Part shown: one piece after another, positions 1 through 5,479 of the stretch
How positions within the stretch are numbered: position 1 is the first letter of the stretch
How the letters are laid out: each line of letters starts with the position of its first letter
DNA from: Dehalococcoidia bacterium
GTDB lineage: Bacteria > Chloroflexota > Dehalococcoidia > GIF9 > AB-539-J10
Direction of reading: 5' to 3'
Assembly (NCBI GenBank): GCA_023229725.1
Contig: JALNYR010000152.1
Span: forward strand, 1-5,803
DNA: 5,803 nt
Position numbers and translations under genes: made by a program
The notes under the pieces: generated by a model
Told to the model about the DNA's origin: nothing
What the model saw: the letters and a program-made list of their open reading frames with translations, nothing else
The model's database searches: none

Positions 1-213
1 AAAAGCCGGCCGCAGACGCCTGACGACCGAGGTGTAGTTCTCCGGAGTCACGCCGCAATCCAGGGCGACCACAGCAACTGCCTCATCGGGCTCGGACCGG
101 GTTGCGGGCGGCCTGCACGCCGCCGTCAGGCGCCCGACAACGCGGGGCCCAACGCCGTCGTCGCCATTCATCGCGTTGCCGACGCCGAGGACGAGCACGG
201 TCCTCTGCTCCAC
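1..213 (-). CDS. hycI: HycI-type [NiFe]-hydrogenase maturation endopeptidase, N-terminal part (cut by window edge)
   Basis: This family removes the C-terminal tail of the hydrogenase large subunit after nickel insertion, in the cytoplasm. Reading the minus strand from a GTG at 213 gives 71 residues. They start VEQRTVLVLGVGNAMNGDDG, continue VGPRVVGRL, and later have VALDCGVTPENYTSVVRRLR. The GVGN-x3-GDDGVGP block and the DxGxxPEN block followed by a basic RRLRP stretch match the N-terminal half of E. coli HycI in order and spacing. The second Asp of GDD (residue 19) corresponds to the first metal ligand. The later Asp and His ligands would lie beyond the window edge. The GTG at 213 places the fold start where HycI starts. 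A GTG at 240 would add nine unconserved residues. A GGAAG sits very close upstream, so the ribosome binding site is poor. The hydrogenase genes themselves are not in view. Confidence 0.85.
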   Translation of the reverse strand, partial: MEQRTVLVLGVGNAMNGDDGVGPRVVGRLTAACRPPATRSEPDEAVAVVALDCGVTPENYTSVVRRLRPAF

Positions 214-260
214 GGCTTCCGGCCCGACACTGGCGGACACGCGGCAATGGTACAGCCGGA

Positions 261-272
261 CACGTGCACGTG
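261..272. repeat. 12-bp perfect palindrome in the divergent spacer
   Basis: CACGTGCACGTG reads the same on both strands and consists of two abutting CACGTG hexamers. It lies 49 bp upstream of the start of the leftward hydrogenase protease and 31 bp upstream of the -35 box of the rightward promoter. That is a suitable place for an operator serving either direction. The palindrome is certain; binding by a regulator is inference. Confidence 0.4.
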
Positions 273-303
273 CAAAGGCCCGGCGGTCCCTCGTCGGTCG
301 CGA

Positions 304-332
304 TTGACAAGGCTCGTCAGGATTGCGACAAT
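304..332 (+). promoter_or_regulatory. sigma70-like promoter for the Nfu/CoA-disulfide reductase unit
   Basis: A perfect -35 box TTGACA (304-309) is followed by a 17-nt spacer and a -10 box GACAAT (327-332; four of six consensus bases). Transcription would start near 339 and leave a leader of about 140 nt before the ATG at 478. No riboswitch-like fold was recognised in that leader. The rest of the 214-477 spacer shows no convincing gene. Confidence 0.5.
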
Positions 333-464
333 TCGGGGCACAGACTGGTTCGTGCAGATGCCTGCATGCCTCTCCGCCGCCGGCACACCTCGCCCTCTGT
401 ATGTCCCCGATGACGGTGTCGCCCTTCCGGCTGTGGCTCAGGCGCTGCTACATCCTATTAGTCA

Positions 465-472
465 AGGGAGGT
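465..472 (+). promoter_or_regulatory. Strong ribosome binding site that fixes the Nfu start
   Basis: AGGGAGGT ends five bases before the ATG at 478. It decides the start against an in-frame ATG at 247, which would add 77 low-complexity residues unlike any Nfu protein. The following CCTCC makes a short local inverted repeat with GGAGG, but the loop is too tight for a stable hairpin. Confidence 0.8.
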
Positions 473-477
473 CCTCC

Positions 478-696
478 ATGAGAGAAAAGGTAGAGACGGC
501 ACTCAACGACATCCGGCCCGCGCTGCAGGCGGACGGCGGCGACGTCGAGCTCATCGATGTCACTGACGGAACGGTCAAGGTGAGGCTGCAGGGGGCATGC
601 GGCTCGTGCCCCATGGCGACCATGACGCTGCGCTTCGGCATCGAGAGGCTCCTCAAGGAGCGCATCCCCGAAGTGAAGCAGGTCGTGGCAGTCTAA
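478..696 (+). CDS. NifU/Nfu-type Fe-S cluster scaffold protein (single C-terminal Nfu domain)
   Basis: The 72-residue product is essentially one NifU C-terminal domain (the Nfu domain), a cytoplasmic carrier that binds a labile Fe-S cluster and passes it to apo-proteins. Family hallmarks are visible. An N-terminal helix contains IRPALQADGGDVELIDV, a beta strand carries GTVKVRLQGAC, and the cluster-binding CxxC motif is CGSC (Cys41 and Cys44), followed by PMATMTL and the helix ending in IPEVKQVVAV. The length suits the stand-alone Nfu proteins of anaerobes. It lacks the A-type domain of E. coli NfuA and the IscU-like and central domains of NifU. It is the first gene of a two-gene unit, with one base between its stop and the next ATG. 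With the flavoenzyme-rhodanese downstream, a role in supplying clusters or handling sulfur for redox enzymes is reasonable but inferred. Confidence 0.93.
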   Translation: MREKVETALNDIRPALQADGGDVELIDVTDGTVKVRLQGACGSCPMATMTLRFGIERLLKERIPEVKQVVAV

Positions 697-697
697 G

Positions 698-2398
698 ATG
701 GATGCACCCCTGAGGATACTCATAGTCGGCGGCATGGCGTGCGGCCCCAAGGCGGCGGCCCGTGCGCGGCGTTGCGACCCTCGCGCCCGCATCACCATCA
801 TCGAGCAAGGCACAACGGTTTCCGAGGGCTCCTGCGGGCTGCCCTACTTCATCGGCGGCCAGGTTGCCAATGAGAACGCGCTCCTCATCCGCACCCCCCG
901 CTACTTCAAGGACATCATGGATGTCGACGTGCTGACCGGTACGCGCGCCGTATCCATCAACCGGTCGGCACACACGGTCGACGTGCTGGACCTCAAGACG
1001 AACGCGACGTCGGCGCTGCCGTACGACAGGCTGGTGCTGGCCACCGGCGCGACGCCGGCAGTGCCCGGCGCGTTGCGGGGACGCGACCTGAAGGGCGTCT
1101 TCACGTTGACGAAGCTGGCTGACGCGAAGGCAATCGTGAGCGAGATCGGGCACGCTTCGCCGAAAAGGGCCGTCGTGGTCGGCGCGGGGCTCATCGGCCT
1201 GGAAGCGGCAGAGGCTCTCCGACAGAGAGGACTCGAGGTGACCGTGGTCGAGGCGCTCGACAGGGTGCTGCCATCGCTGCTCGACCCCGAGATGGCGGCA
1301 TATGCGGAAAAGGAACTGGCGACCAACGGGGTAGCCCTTTGGCTCGGGCAGCGAATCGTCGCCATACTCGGCGATTCGGACGGACACGCACGCAAGGTGG
1401 CCACCGAGAAGAGCGAGATGGAGGCCGACCTCGTCGTTCTCGCACTCGGCGCGCGTCCGAACGTGCAGCTCGCCCGTGACGCCGGCCTCCTCATCGGGGC
1501 AGCGGGCGGCATCTCAGTGAACGAGCGCATGCAGACGAGCGACCCATGCATCTATGCCGGCGGAGACTGCGTCGAGAACGTGCACCGGGTCACCGGTGCG
1601 AAGATCCTCGCCCCCATGGGTTCGACCGCGAACAAGCACGGACGGGTCATAGGGACAAATGCCACGGGGGGCAACGACACGTTCCCGGGAGTCCTGGGCA
1701 CCGCCGTCGTGAAAGTCTTCGACCTGAACGTGGCTCGCGTCGGACTCAGCGAAGGTGAGGCGCGAGCCGCCGGCCACAGGACCGCGATATCGCTGGCTCC
1801 CGGCTTCGACCGCGCCAGCTACTATCCGGGCGCACAGATGATTACGGTGAAGCTGGTCGCTGACGCCTTCAGCGGCCGGGTCCTTGGCGGTCAGATAGCC
1901 GGCAAAGGCGAGGTTGCGCGGCGCGCCGACGTCCTGGTCTCCGCCATCTCGCTTGGCGCAAGCGTCGATGACGTTGCCGACCTCGACCTTGCCTACTCTC
2001 CGCCCTTCAACGGTCCCATGGATGTCCTGCATCACGCTGCAAACGTGATCCGGAACAAGATGTCGGGGCGGGCGAAGGCAGTGAGCCCGGTCGAGGTCAA
2101 CAGGCGCCTCTGCTCGGGCGAGGAGTTCATCCTGCTGGACGTCCGGTCCCAGGCCGAGTGGGATGAGGCGCACATCGATGCATCCCAGTGTCAGCTCTTG
2201 CCGTTGAACAAGCTGCGCGAGAAGGTCGCGTCACTGCCGCGGGATGCGAAGATAGTGACCATGTGCAAGACCAGCGTCCGCGCCTATCTGGCGCAACGCC
2301 TGCTGGAAGGGGAGGGATTCACGAACGTGTGCTTCATGGATGGCAGCATGACCGCCTGGCCGTATGCGGTGGTGTGCAACGCACAGGAGCACAGCTAG
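698..2398 (+). CDS. CoA-disulfide reductase-like flavoprotein fused to a C-terminal rhodanese domain
   Basis: This 566-residue protein joins a pyridine-nucleotide-disulfide oxidoreductase of the CoA-disulfide reductase/NADH oxidase branch to a rhodanese domain. Related CoADR-RHD enzymes reduce CoA disulfide, CoA persulfide or polysulfide with NAD(P)H in the cytoplasm. The FAD-binding start is ILIVGGMACGPKAA (7-20). The single active-site cysteine lies in SCGLPY (Cys46). The NAD(P)H site is VVVGAGLIGLEAAEAL (159-174). The second FAD motif is IYAGGDC (285-291). The dimerisation domain ends with LAYSPPFNGP (431-440), whose Tyr433 matches the conserved CoADR tyrosine. The rhodanese part (about 463-560) has ILLDVRSQAEWDEAHI and the active loop CKTSVR with Cys523. 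The usual glycine of the loop is Ser, and the FAD motif has Cys14 where a small residue is usual. No ribosome binding site precedes the ATG, and the Nfu stop ends two bases before it, so translation is probably coupled. The exact substrate is not readable from sequence. Confidence 0.92.
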   Translation: MDAPLRILIVGGMACGPKAAARARRCDPRARITIIEQGTTVSEGSCGLPYFIGGQVANENALLIRTPRYFKDIMDVDVLTGTRAVSINRSAHTVDVLDLKTNATSALPYDRLVLATGATPAVPGALRGRDLKGVFTLTKLADAKAIVSEIGHASPKRAVVVGAGLIGLEAAEALRQRGLEVTVVEALDRVLPSLLDPEMAAYAEKELATNGVALWLGQRIVAILGDSDGHARKVATEKSEMEADLVVLALGARPNVQLARDAGLLIGAAGGISVNERMQTSDPCIYAGGDCVENVHRVTGAKILAPMGSTANKHGRVIGTNATGGNDTFPGVLGTAVVKVFDLNVARVGLSEGEARAAGHRTAISLAPGFDRASYYPGAQMITVKLVADAFSGRVLGGQIAGKGEVARRADVLVSAISLGASVDDVADLDLAYSPPFNGPMDVLHHAANVIRNKMSGRAKAVSPVEVNRRLCSGEEFILLDVRSQAEWDEAHIDASQCQLLPLNKLREKVASLPRDAKIVTMCKTSVRAYLAQRLLEGEGFTNVCFMDGSMTAWPYAVVCNAQEHS

Positions 2399-2430
2399 AC
2401 GCAGGAAGAGCGCCGAGTCCGGAAAAGAGA

Positions 2431-2455
2431 AGAGGCGGCCGCGGCGGCCGCCTCT
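2431..2455. terminator. Bidirectional intrinsic terminator between convergent genes
   Basis: An 11-bp perfect stem, AGAGGCGGCCG (2431-2441) with its complement at 2445-2455, encloses a CGG loop. One more A-T pair (2430/2456) extends it. On the plus strand a T-rich run (TTCGCTTTC) follows. On the minus strand the run TCTCTTTTCC follows, read from the A-rich 2421-2430. The hairpin lies 32 bases after the flavoenzyme stop and 10 bases after the lipoprotein stop, so it can end both converging transcripts. Confidence 0.85.
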
Positions 2456-2465
2456 TTCGCTTTCA

Positions 2466-3494
2466 TCAAGAGTGCCTCGGCGCCTCGCCTTCATTGGTGG
2501 AATCCGAGAATGCACAGGTGCAGGTTTCGACGTTCACGACCATGCTTTTCTCAGCGTAGTGCCCGTCAGCATCACGAGCGACGACGGTAATCGTGAAATC
2601 GCCACGCTCGAGCGGAGCCGTCCAGCGAATTTCGTTCGGCTTTGACTCAAAGACGAAGCGCTCGCCTCCCACCGGAAAGACGCACACCGGCCCTCCATCG
2701 GACCACTCGTAGGACACGATGCGGAGAGGCTCGTTCACTTCACAGCGGATGAGGTAGGACTTTCCTTTCAGCACCTTGATACGCTCGTCGTAGAAGTTGA
2801 GGTACGCGGGCTCTTCGAGCGCCGTGGCCACCATGTCGGTAATGACGAGCGGCTGGTTCAAAGCCGTCTTGACAGCGGTGTGCGCACTGTACTCACCGCC
2901 ATAGCCATCGGTCACCACAACGCGGATGGTAAAGTCGCCTTCGACGTCGGGGGCGGTCCAGGCAACATCACCGCCTTCGCCGCTGATGGTGCCGGCGTCG
3001 GCCGACCACGTATACGTCAGCACATCGCCATCGATGTCCGACGCCTGACAGTGCACCGCGCAGTCCTCGCCGGGACGAACCCAGTCGCAGTCGGCGCCCA
3101 TGCCGTCTATGGTCGGGTAGTGATTGTCCTTGACGACCAGGGTCACCGTCTCGCGGGCCGGCGCGCCACCCTCCTGACGCTCCACGCCATCGCTCACCTG
3201 GCACGTGATGTGGTAGATGCCTTCCTTTGTCGGCGCCGTCCACGCGACGGTCCCCTCGTAGCCCGTGACCGTGCCGCCGTCGGTGGACCAGGTGTACTCC
3301 AGCGCATCTCCTTCCTTATCCTCTGCGATGCACTCGATGAGACAGCTATCAAGAGGTGCAAGAACGTCGTCGTGGGACACCAGACTGACGATGGTCGGGA
3401 CACCGTTCGAGGGGGCACATCCAGCCGCCAGCAGCAGAGCCGGAGCAACGAGACACATAGCGGCAAACGCCTTCAGACGGATTCGCATGTCCAC
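2466..3494 (-). CDS. Secreted lipoprotein with three Ig/PKD-like repeats
   Basis: The 342-residue product begins with a lipoprotein signal: MDMRIRLKAF, a hydrophobic stretch, and the lipobox LAAGC with the lipidated Cys26. It should therefore be anchored on the outer face of the membrane. Three beta-sandwich repeats follow at about 33-122, 127-210 and 217-322. The first two share PTI at the start, a C-x3-C pair (Cys51/55, Cys145/149), an acidic D-x-D/E-GD-x-L-x-YTWS segment, a G-T-x-x-G turn, AWTAP, and a closing strand ending in V-T/S-DG. The third is longer and diverged but keeps YEWS and RWTAP. The protein ends after VETCTCAF with a short polar tail. GTG at 3494 is preferred because GAGG (3503-3500) lies five bases ahead; an ATG two codons in would be 11 bases away. 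It is downstream of a paralogous protein with an 83-bp gap. The repeats suggest binding or adhesion; the ligand is unknown. Confidence 0.88.
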   Translation of the reverse strand: MDMRIRLKAFAAMCLVAPALLLAAGCAPSNGVPTIVSLVSHDDVLAPLDSCLIECIAEDKEGDALEYTWSTDGGTVTGYEGTVAWTAPTKEGIYHITCQVSDGVERQEGGAPARETVTLVVKDNHYPTIDGMGADCDWVRPGEDCAVHCQASDIDGDVLTYTWSADAGTISGEGGDVAWTAPDVEGDFTIRVVVTDGYGGEYSAHTAVKTALNQPLVITDMVATALEEPAYLNFYDERIKVLKGKSYLIRCEVNEPLRIVSYEWSDGGPVCVFPVGGERFVFESKPNEIRWTAPLERGDFTITVVARDADGHYAEKSMVVNVETCTCAFSDSTNEGEAPRHS

Positions 3495-3514
3495 TCACAC
3501 CTCGCGCAACAACG

Positions 3515-3531
3515 GTCGATGAATATTCGAC
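3515..3531. repeat. Small inverted repeat just upstream of the lipoprotein ribosome binding site
   Basis: GTCGA and TCGAC flank a 7-nt AT-rich centre, 11 bases before the GAGG of the lipoprotein gene on the minus strand. Together with the repeat at 3541-3575 it takes up much of the 83-bp intercistronic gap. It may be a weak operator or a minor mRNA hairpin. There is no direct evidence for either. Confidence 0.25.
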
Positions 3532-3540
3532 GAAGAGCAG

Positions 3541-3575
3541 CGTACGAACACGAGCGCGAAGGGCACAGTCGTACG
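3541..3575. repeat. Intercistronic inverted repeat CGTACGA / TCGTACG
   Basis: Two 7-bp perfect arms (3541-3547 and 3569-3575) with a 21-nt loop lie directly after the stop codon of the upstream membrane protein (3578-3580) on the minus strand. No T-run follows, so it does not look like an intrinsic terminator. It could be an mRNA-stabilising or processing hairpin that sets different levels for the two genes, but the stem is short. Confidence 0.3.
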
Positions 3576-3577
3576 TC

Positions 3578-5047
3578 CTACCCGAAGCAGGGCGCGCAGG
3601 TGCTGACCCTGAACGTGACAGTCGCTTCCTCCGTCACGCCGCCACCCTCGGCAGTCACGGTGATGTGGGCGTAACACGCGCCCGCCGGCGCCTCCCAGCT
3701 GATTGTCGGGCCCTTCCCGCTCAGCTTGCCCACGTCGCAACTCCAGTCATACTTCACACCGTCGGTCGAGCCATCCACCACACACGTGATGAACACCGCA
3801 CGGTCGATGAGTATCGTCCAGTACTCCGTGCCCAGGGCCGGCGCCTTGAGCTTGCTGTGATTGTCAGCTTCCACGTCGAGCGTCTCAATCCAGAATGCAC
3901 CGGTGGGTTCGCTGTCGGGAGACTCATCTTCCTTGCCCACGCGCAGACTGATGGACTTGCTCGTCTGGTTGCCGTTGATGTCAGACACCACAACGGTGAC
4001 CTTGTAGAGGCCGGCGTCATCCGGCGCGGTCCAGGTCACGCTTTCACCGGCGCCATCTATCCGCCCGCTTGTCGTCAGCCATTCGTACGTGACGGTGTCG
4101 CCGTCGAGGTCGGACGCCATGCATGTCAGGTCGCACGACGCTGCCGGGTCCACTTCGGTGGTGCTCGCCCGCACACTCGTGATTATCGGCGTCCCGCTGG
4201 AGGCGGATATCTCGCCCATTGCCTGGCTCAACTCCACAACCTGCCGGGGGTCAAGCCCGAGCCGGGATTCGATGACAAGCCAGTTCTCGCTATCAAGCGA
4301 CGAGAAGTCAACCTGCAGCTTGTTGTGGAACTCCTCCGCCTCAGCGGAACCCATCACGACAGCGATAACGTACTCAAAGGGGGAACTGGTGTAGGTGACA
4401 GCGCCGATTATCGCCTCGTGGAACGCTTCGTCAACCGAGCCGAGCGCCTCAGCGAGCACAACGCGATGCCCATGATGCGACGTAGTCAGATTCAGCATGA
4501 CGGCCTGCACATCATTGCCCTGCTTCTTCGCTTTCACGGTCCAGGCGAGGCTGTTGAAGAAGTTCGCCTGGTACTTGAAACAGAGCTGAGCGGCTTCACG
4601 GTACATGCCTTTGCTGCACATCGCGTGGATGCCGAGTGCGTCCTCGTTGGCATACTTCAGAGTCAGATTCGCCTTGTCGATGGGGTCGAACGTGAACGCG
4701 GACGTCAGCTCGCGGCCGATGGTCTTGAGGAAGTAGAAGGGGGAGTTGGGAAGTATCCCCGGGCTGCTCACCCCGCCGATGGACAGCTCCTCGTACGGCA
4801 GGACCACGACTTCGGAGGACACGATCGGGGTCGCGCCCAGCAAAGGCATCTCCGGCTCGCTCTCGGCGGGAGGAGCGATGGCTGCGGTCGTCCCCGTTTG
4901 CCTCGGCGCTGCCTGTTGCAGTGGGGCGGCGAACACGGACGTCACCGTCACGATGACAGCCACCACCCCGAGGAGGGCTACGATGCCACGCTTGCCGGCC
5001 GTGAGGACGTGCCAGACTCGCAGGATCGCGTAGTAGATGTCATCCAT
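3578..5047 (-). CDS. Membrane-anchored DUF5667-type protein with two Ig/PKD-like repeats
   Basis: The 489-residue product has a short cytoplasmic N-terminus (1-19), one hydrophobic segment (about 20-41, GIVALLGVVAVIVTVTSVFA) and a Pro/Ala/Glu-rich linker to about 95. A helical domain (about 99-280) begins LPNSPFYFLKTIGRELTSAF, followed by FDPIDKANLTLKYANEDA. This is the pattern of DUF5667 proteins, known mainly from Chloroflexota and without assigned function. Two beta-sandwich repeats follow. The first (286-371) has SCDLTC, ASDLDGDTVTYEW, VTWTAP and VVVSD. The second (384-482) is longer, with FITCVV, KYDWSCD and SWEAP. The chain ends VSTCAPCFG. The mature part would lie outside the membrane and has nine cysteines. 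The ATG overlaps the stop of a short upstream frame, and its own ribosome binding site is weak (CAGG, 8-nt spacing), so coupled translation is likely. The repeats are homologous to those of the lipoprotein downstream. The DUF5667 call is from memory of the family. Confidence 0.85.
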   Translation of the reverse strand: MDDIYYAILRVWHVLTAGKRGIVALLGVVAVIVTVTSVFAAPLQQAAPRQTGTTAAIAPPAESEPEMPLLGATPIVSSEVVVLPYEELSIGGVSSPGILPNSPFYFLKTIGRELTSAFTFDPIDKANLTLKYANEDALGIHAMCSKGMYREAAQLCFKYQANFFNSLAWTVKAKKQGNDVQAVMLNLTTSHHGHRVVLAEALGSVDEAFHEAIIGAVTYTSSPFEYVIAVVMGSAEAEEFHNKLQVDFSSLDSENWLVIESRLGLDPRQVVELSQAMGEISASSGTPIITSVRASTTEVDPAASCDLTCMASDLDGDTVTYEWLTTSGRIDGAGESVTWTAPDDAGLYKVTVVVSDINGNQTSKSISLRVGKEDESPDSEPTGAFWIETLDVEADNHSKLKAPALGTEYWTILIDRAVFITCVVDGSTDGVKYDWSCDVGKLSGKGPTISWEAPAGACYAHITVTAEGGGVTEEATVTFRVSTCAPCFG

Positions 5048-5246
5048 ACAGTTTGCCTGCGCACACCGCCGCGAGACCGGGCTTCACCCACCCCGCCCCG
5101 CAGAGACCGGAACCCATCCTCACCGGGGCGCTCCCCGCGGTGCCCGGCACCCCGGAAGCCGCGACACTGCTGAAGCGTATAACGCCGGAGAGACCGGCGG
5201 GGATTAGGCTCTCAGCCCCGGAAAAGGAGGAAACCGCCTTACTCAT
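5040..5246 (-). CDS. Possible small protein (68 aa) or leader frame, translationally coupled to the DUF5667 gene
   Basis: I do not recognise this product, which begins MSKAVSSFSGAESLIPAG and ends GLAAVCAGKLYG. It is rich in Gly, Ala, Ser and Val, has two cysteines and no clear membrane helix or known motif. Three features support real translation. AGGAG (5256-5252) sits five bases before the ATG at 5246. A consensus-like promoter lies about 75 nt upstream on the same strand. The stop overlaps the next gene's start in ATGGATGA (5047-5040). About three quarters of its codons end in G or C, as expected for a coding frame here but also for random GC-rich DNA. A longer GTG start at 5273 is possible but lacks a good ribosome binding site. 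It may be a genuine small protein, a leader that delivers ribosomes to the weak downstream start, or a chance frame in a 5' leader. Confidence 0.45.
   Translation of the reverse strand: MSKAVSSFSGAESLIPAGLSGVIRFSSVAASGVPGTAGSAPVRMGSGLCGAGWVKPGLAAVCAGKLYG
5073..5197. repeat. Three copies of the 8-mer GAGACCGG
   Basis: Exact copies lie at 5073-5080, 5103-5110 and 5190-5197 with similar GC-rich flanks. Start-to-start distances are 30 and 87 bp, both multiples of three. On the minus strand each copy is read in the same frame of the short ORF as Gly-Leu (GGT CTC), giving AGLSG, SGLCG and PGLAA. They could be a degenerate coding repeat or binding sites. The third copy also overlaps a 6-bp hairpin, CGCCGG-AGAGA-CCGGCG (5183-5199). 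Confidence 0.5.
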
Positions 5247-5251
5247 CACTT

Positions 5252-5256
5252 CTCCT
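5252..5256 (-). promoter_or_regulatory. Ribosome binding site of the short leader frame
   Basis: Read on the minus strand, AGGAG is followed by AAGTG and then ATG (5246-5244), an optimal five-base spacing. It is clearly better than the CAGG before the downstream DUF5667 start. This suggests that ribosomes enter the transcript here. Confidence 0.6.
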
Positions 5257-5275
5257 GAAACCGCCCGCCGCACTT

Positions 5276-5305
5276 TTGACGTGTGGCTCGGGGTTCTGCT
5301 AGGCT
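5276..5305 (+). promoter_or_regulatory. Weak candidate promoter for the thioredoxin-like gene
   Basis: TTGACG (5276-5281), an 18-nt spacer and TAGGCT (5300-5305) form a poor sigma70-like match pointing right, with a leader of about 170 nt to the ATG at 5480. TATACT (5329-5334) is a better -10 box but has no good -35 box. Apart from these, 5366-5479 holds only short GC palindromes (CCGGCCGG at 5367-5374, CCGCCGGCGG at 5438-5447) and no recognisable gene. Confidence 0.2.
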
Positions 5306-5329
5306 TCGCTCTCAGTGCCGGTCGGGCAT

Positions 5330-5358
5330 ATACTATGTCCCGAACTCACAAGTGTCAA
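5330..5358 (-). promoter_or_regulatory. Sigma70-like promoter for the leftward surface-protein operon
   Basis: On the minus strand a perfect -35 box TTGACA (5358-5353) is followed by exactly 17 nt and a -10 box TAGTAT (5335-5330; four of six consensus bases). Transcription would start near 5323, about 77 nt before the short frame's ATG. A second TTGACA (5365-5360) directly precedes the first, giving a 7-bp tandem repeat. It has no matching -10 box at normal spacing. Confidence 0.65.
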
Positions 5359-5479
5359 ATGTCAACCCGGCCGGAAGTACGTCGTCGGCCTTCGCTTGGA
5401 TCGCGGCTCTCATCTCAACCCGGGCTCCCCGGACGAGCCGCCGGCGGTGCGAAGGCCGGCAGGACAGCGAAGTAAACAG

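Noticed and set aside
326..331. A minus-strand promoter in the 214-477 spacer for the hydrogenase protease
   Set aside because: A TTGTCG at 331-326 can be paired with a weak GTCAAT at 17 nt, but the match is too poor to separate from background, so no promoter is called for that gene.
102..413. Open frame of 103 codons on the plus strand at the left end
   Set aside because: It overlaps the HycI-like gene antisense, is Arg-rich and has no motif. The minus-strand reading shows clear maturation-protease blocks.
247..477. In-frame N-terminal extension of the Nfu protein from an ATG at 247
   Set aside because: The extension would cross the likely promoter, has low-complexity composition, and ignores the strong AGGGAGGT just before the ATG at 478.
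653..1387. A 244-codon open frame on the minus strand across the flavoenzyme gene
   Set aside because: It is antisense to the well-supported FAD and NAD(P)H binding motifs, shows no family features, and is a typical shadow frame in GC-rich DNA.
3665..5173. A 502-codon open frame on the plus strand, antisense to the DUF5667 gene
   Set aside because: Its product is rich in Arg, His and Gly with no domain or ribosome binding site. It mirrors the codon pattern of the real minus-strand gene, which has a membrane segment, recognisable repeats and a DUF5667-type signature.
5053..5475. Plus-strand open frame of 140 codons before the thioredoxin gene
   Set aside because: There is no ribosome binding site or recognisable domain. 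It runs through the minus-strand promoter and leader, and its composition is that of random GC-rich DNA.
5447..5479. GTG at 5447 as an alternative start of the thioredoxin-like protein
   Set aside because: It is in frame but adds only 11 basic, unconserved residues and has no better ribosome binding site than the ATG at 5480.
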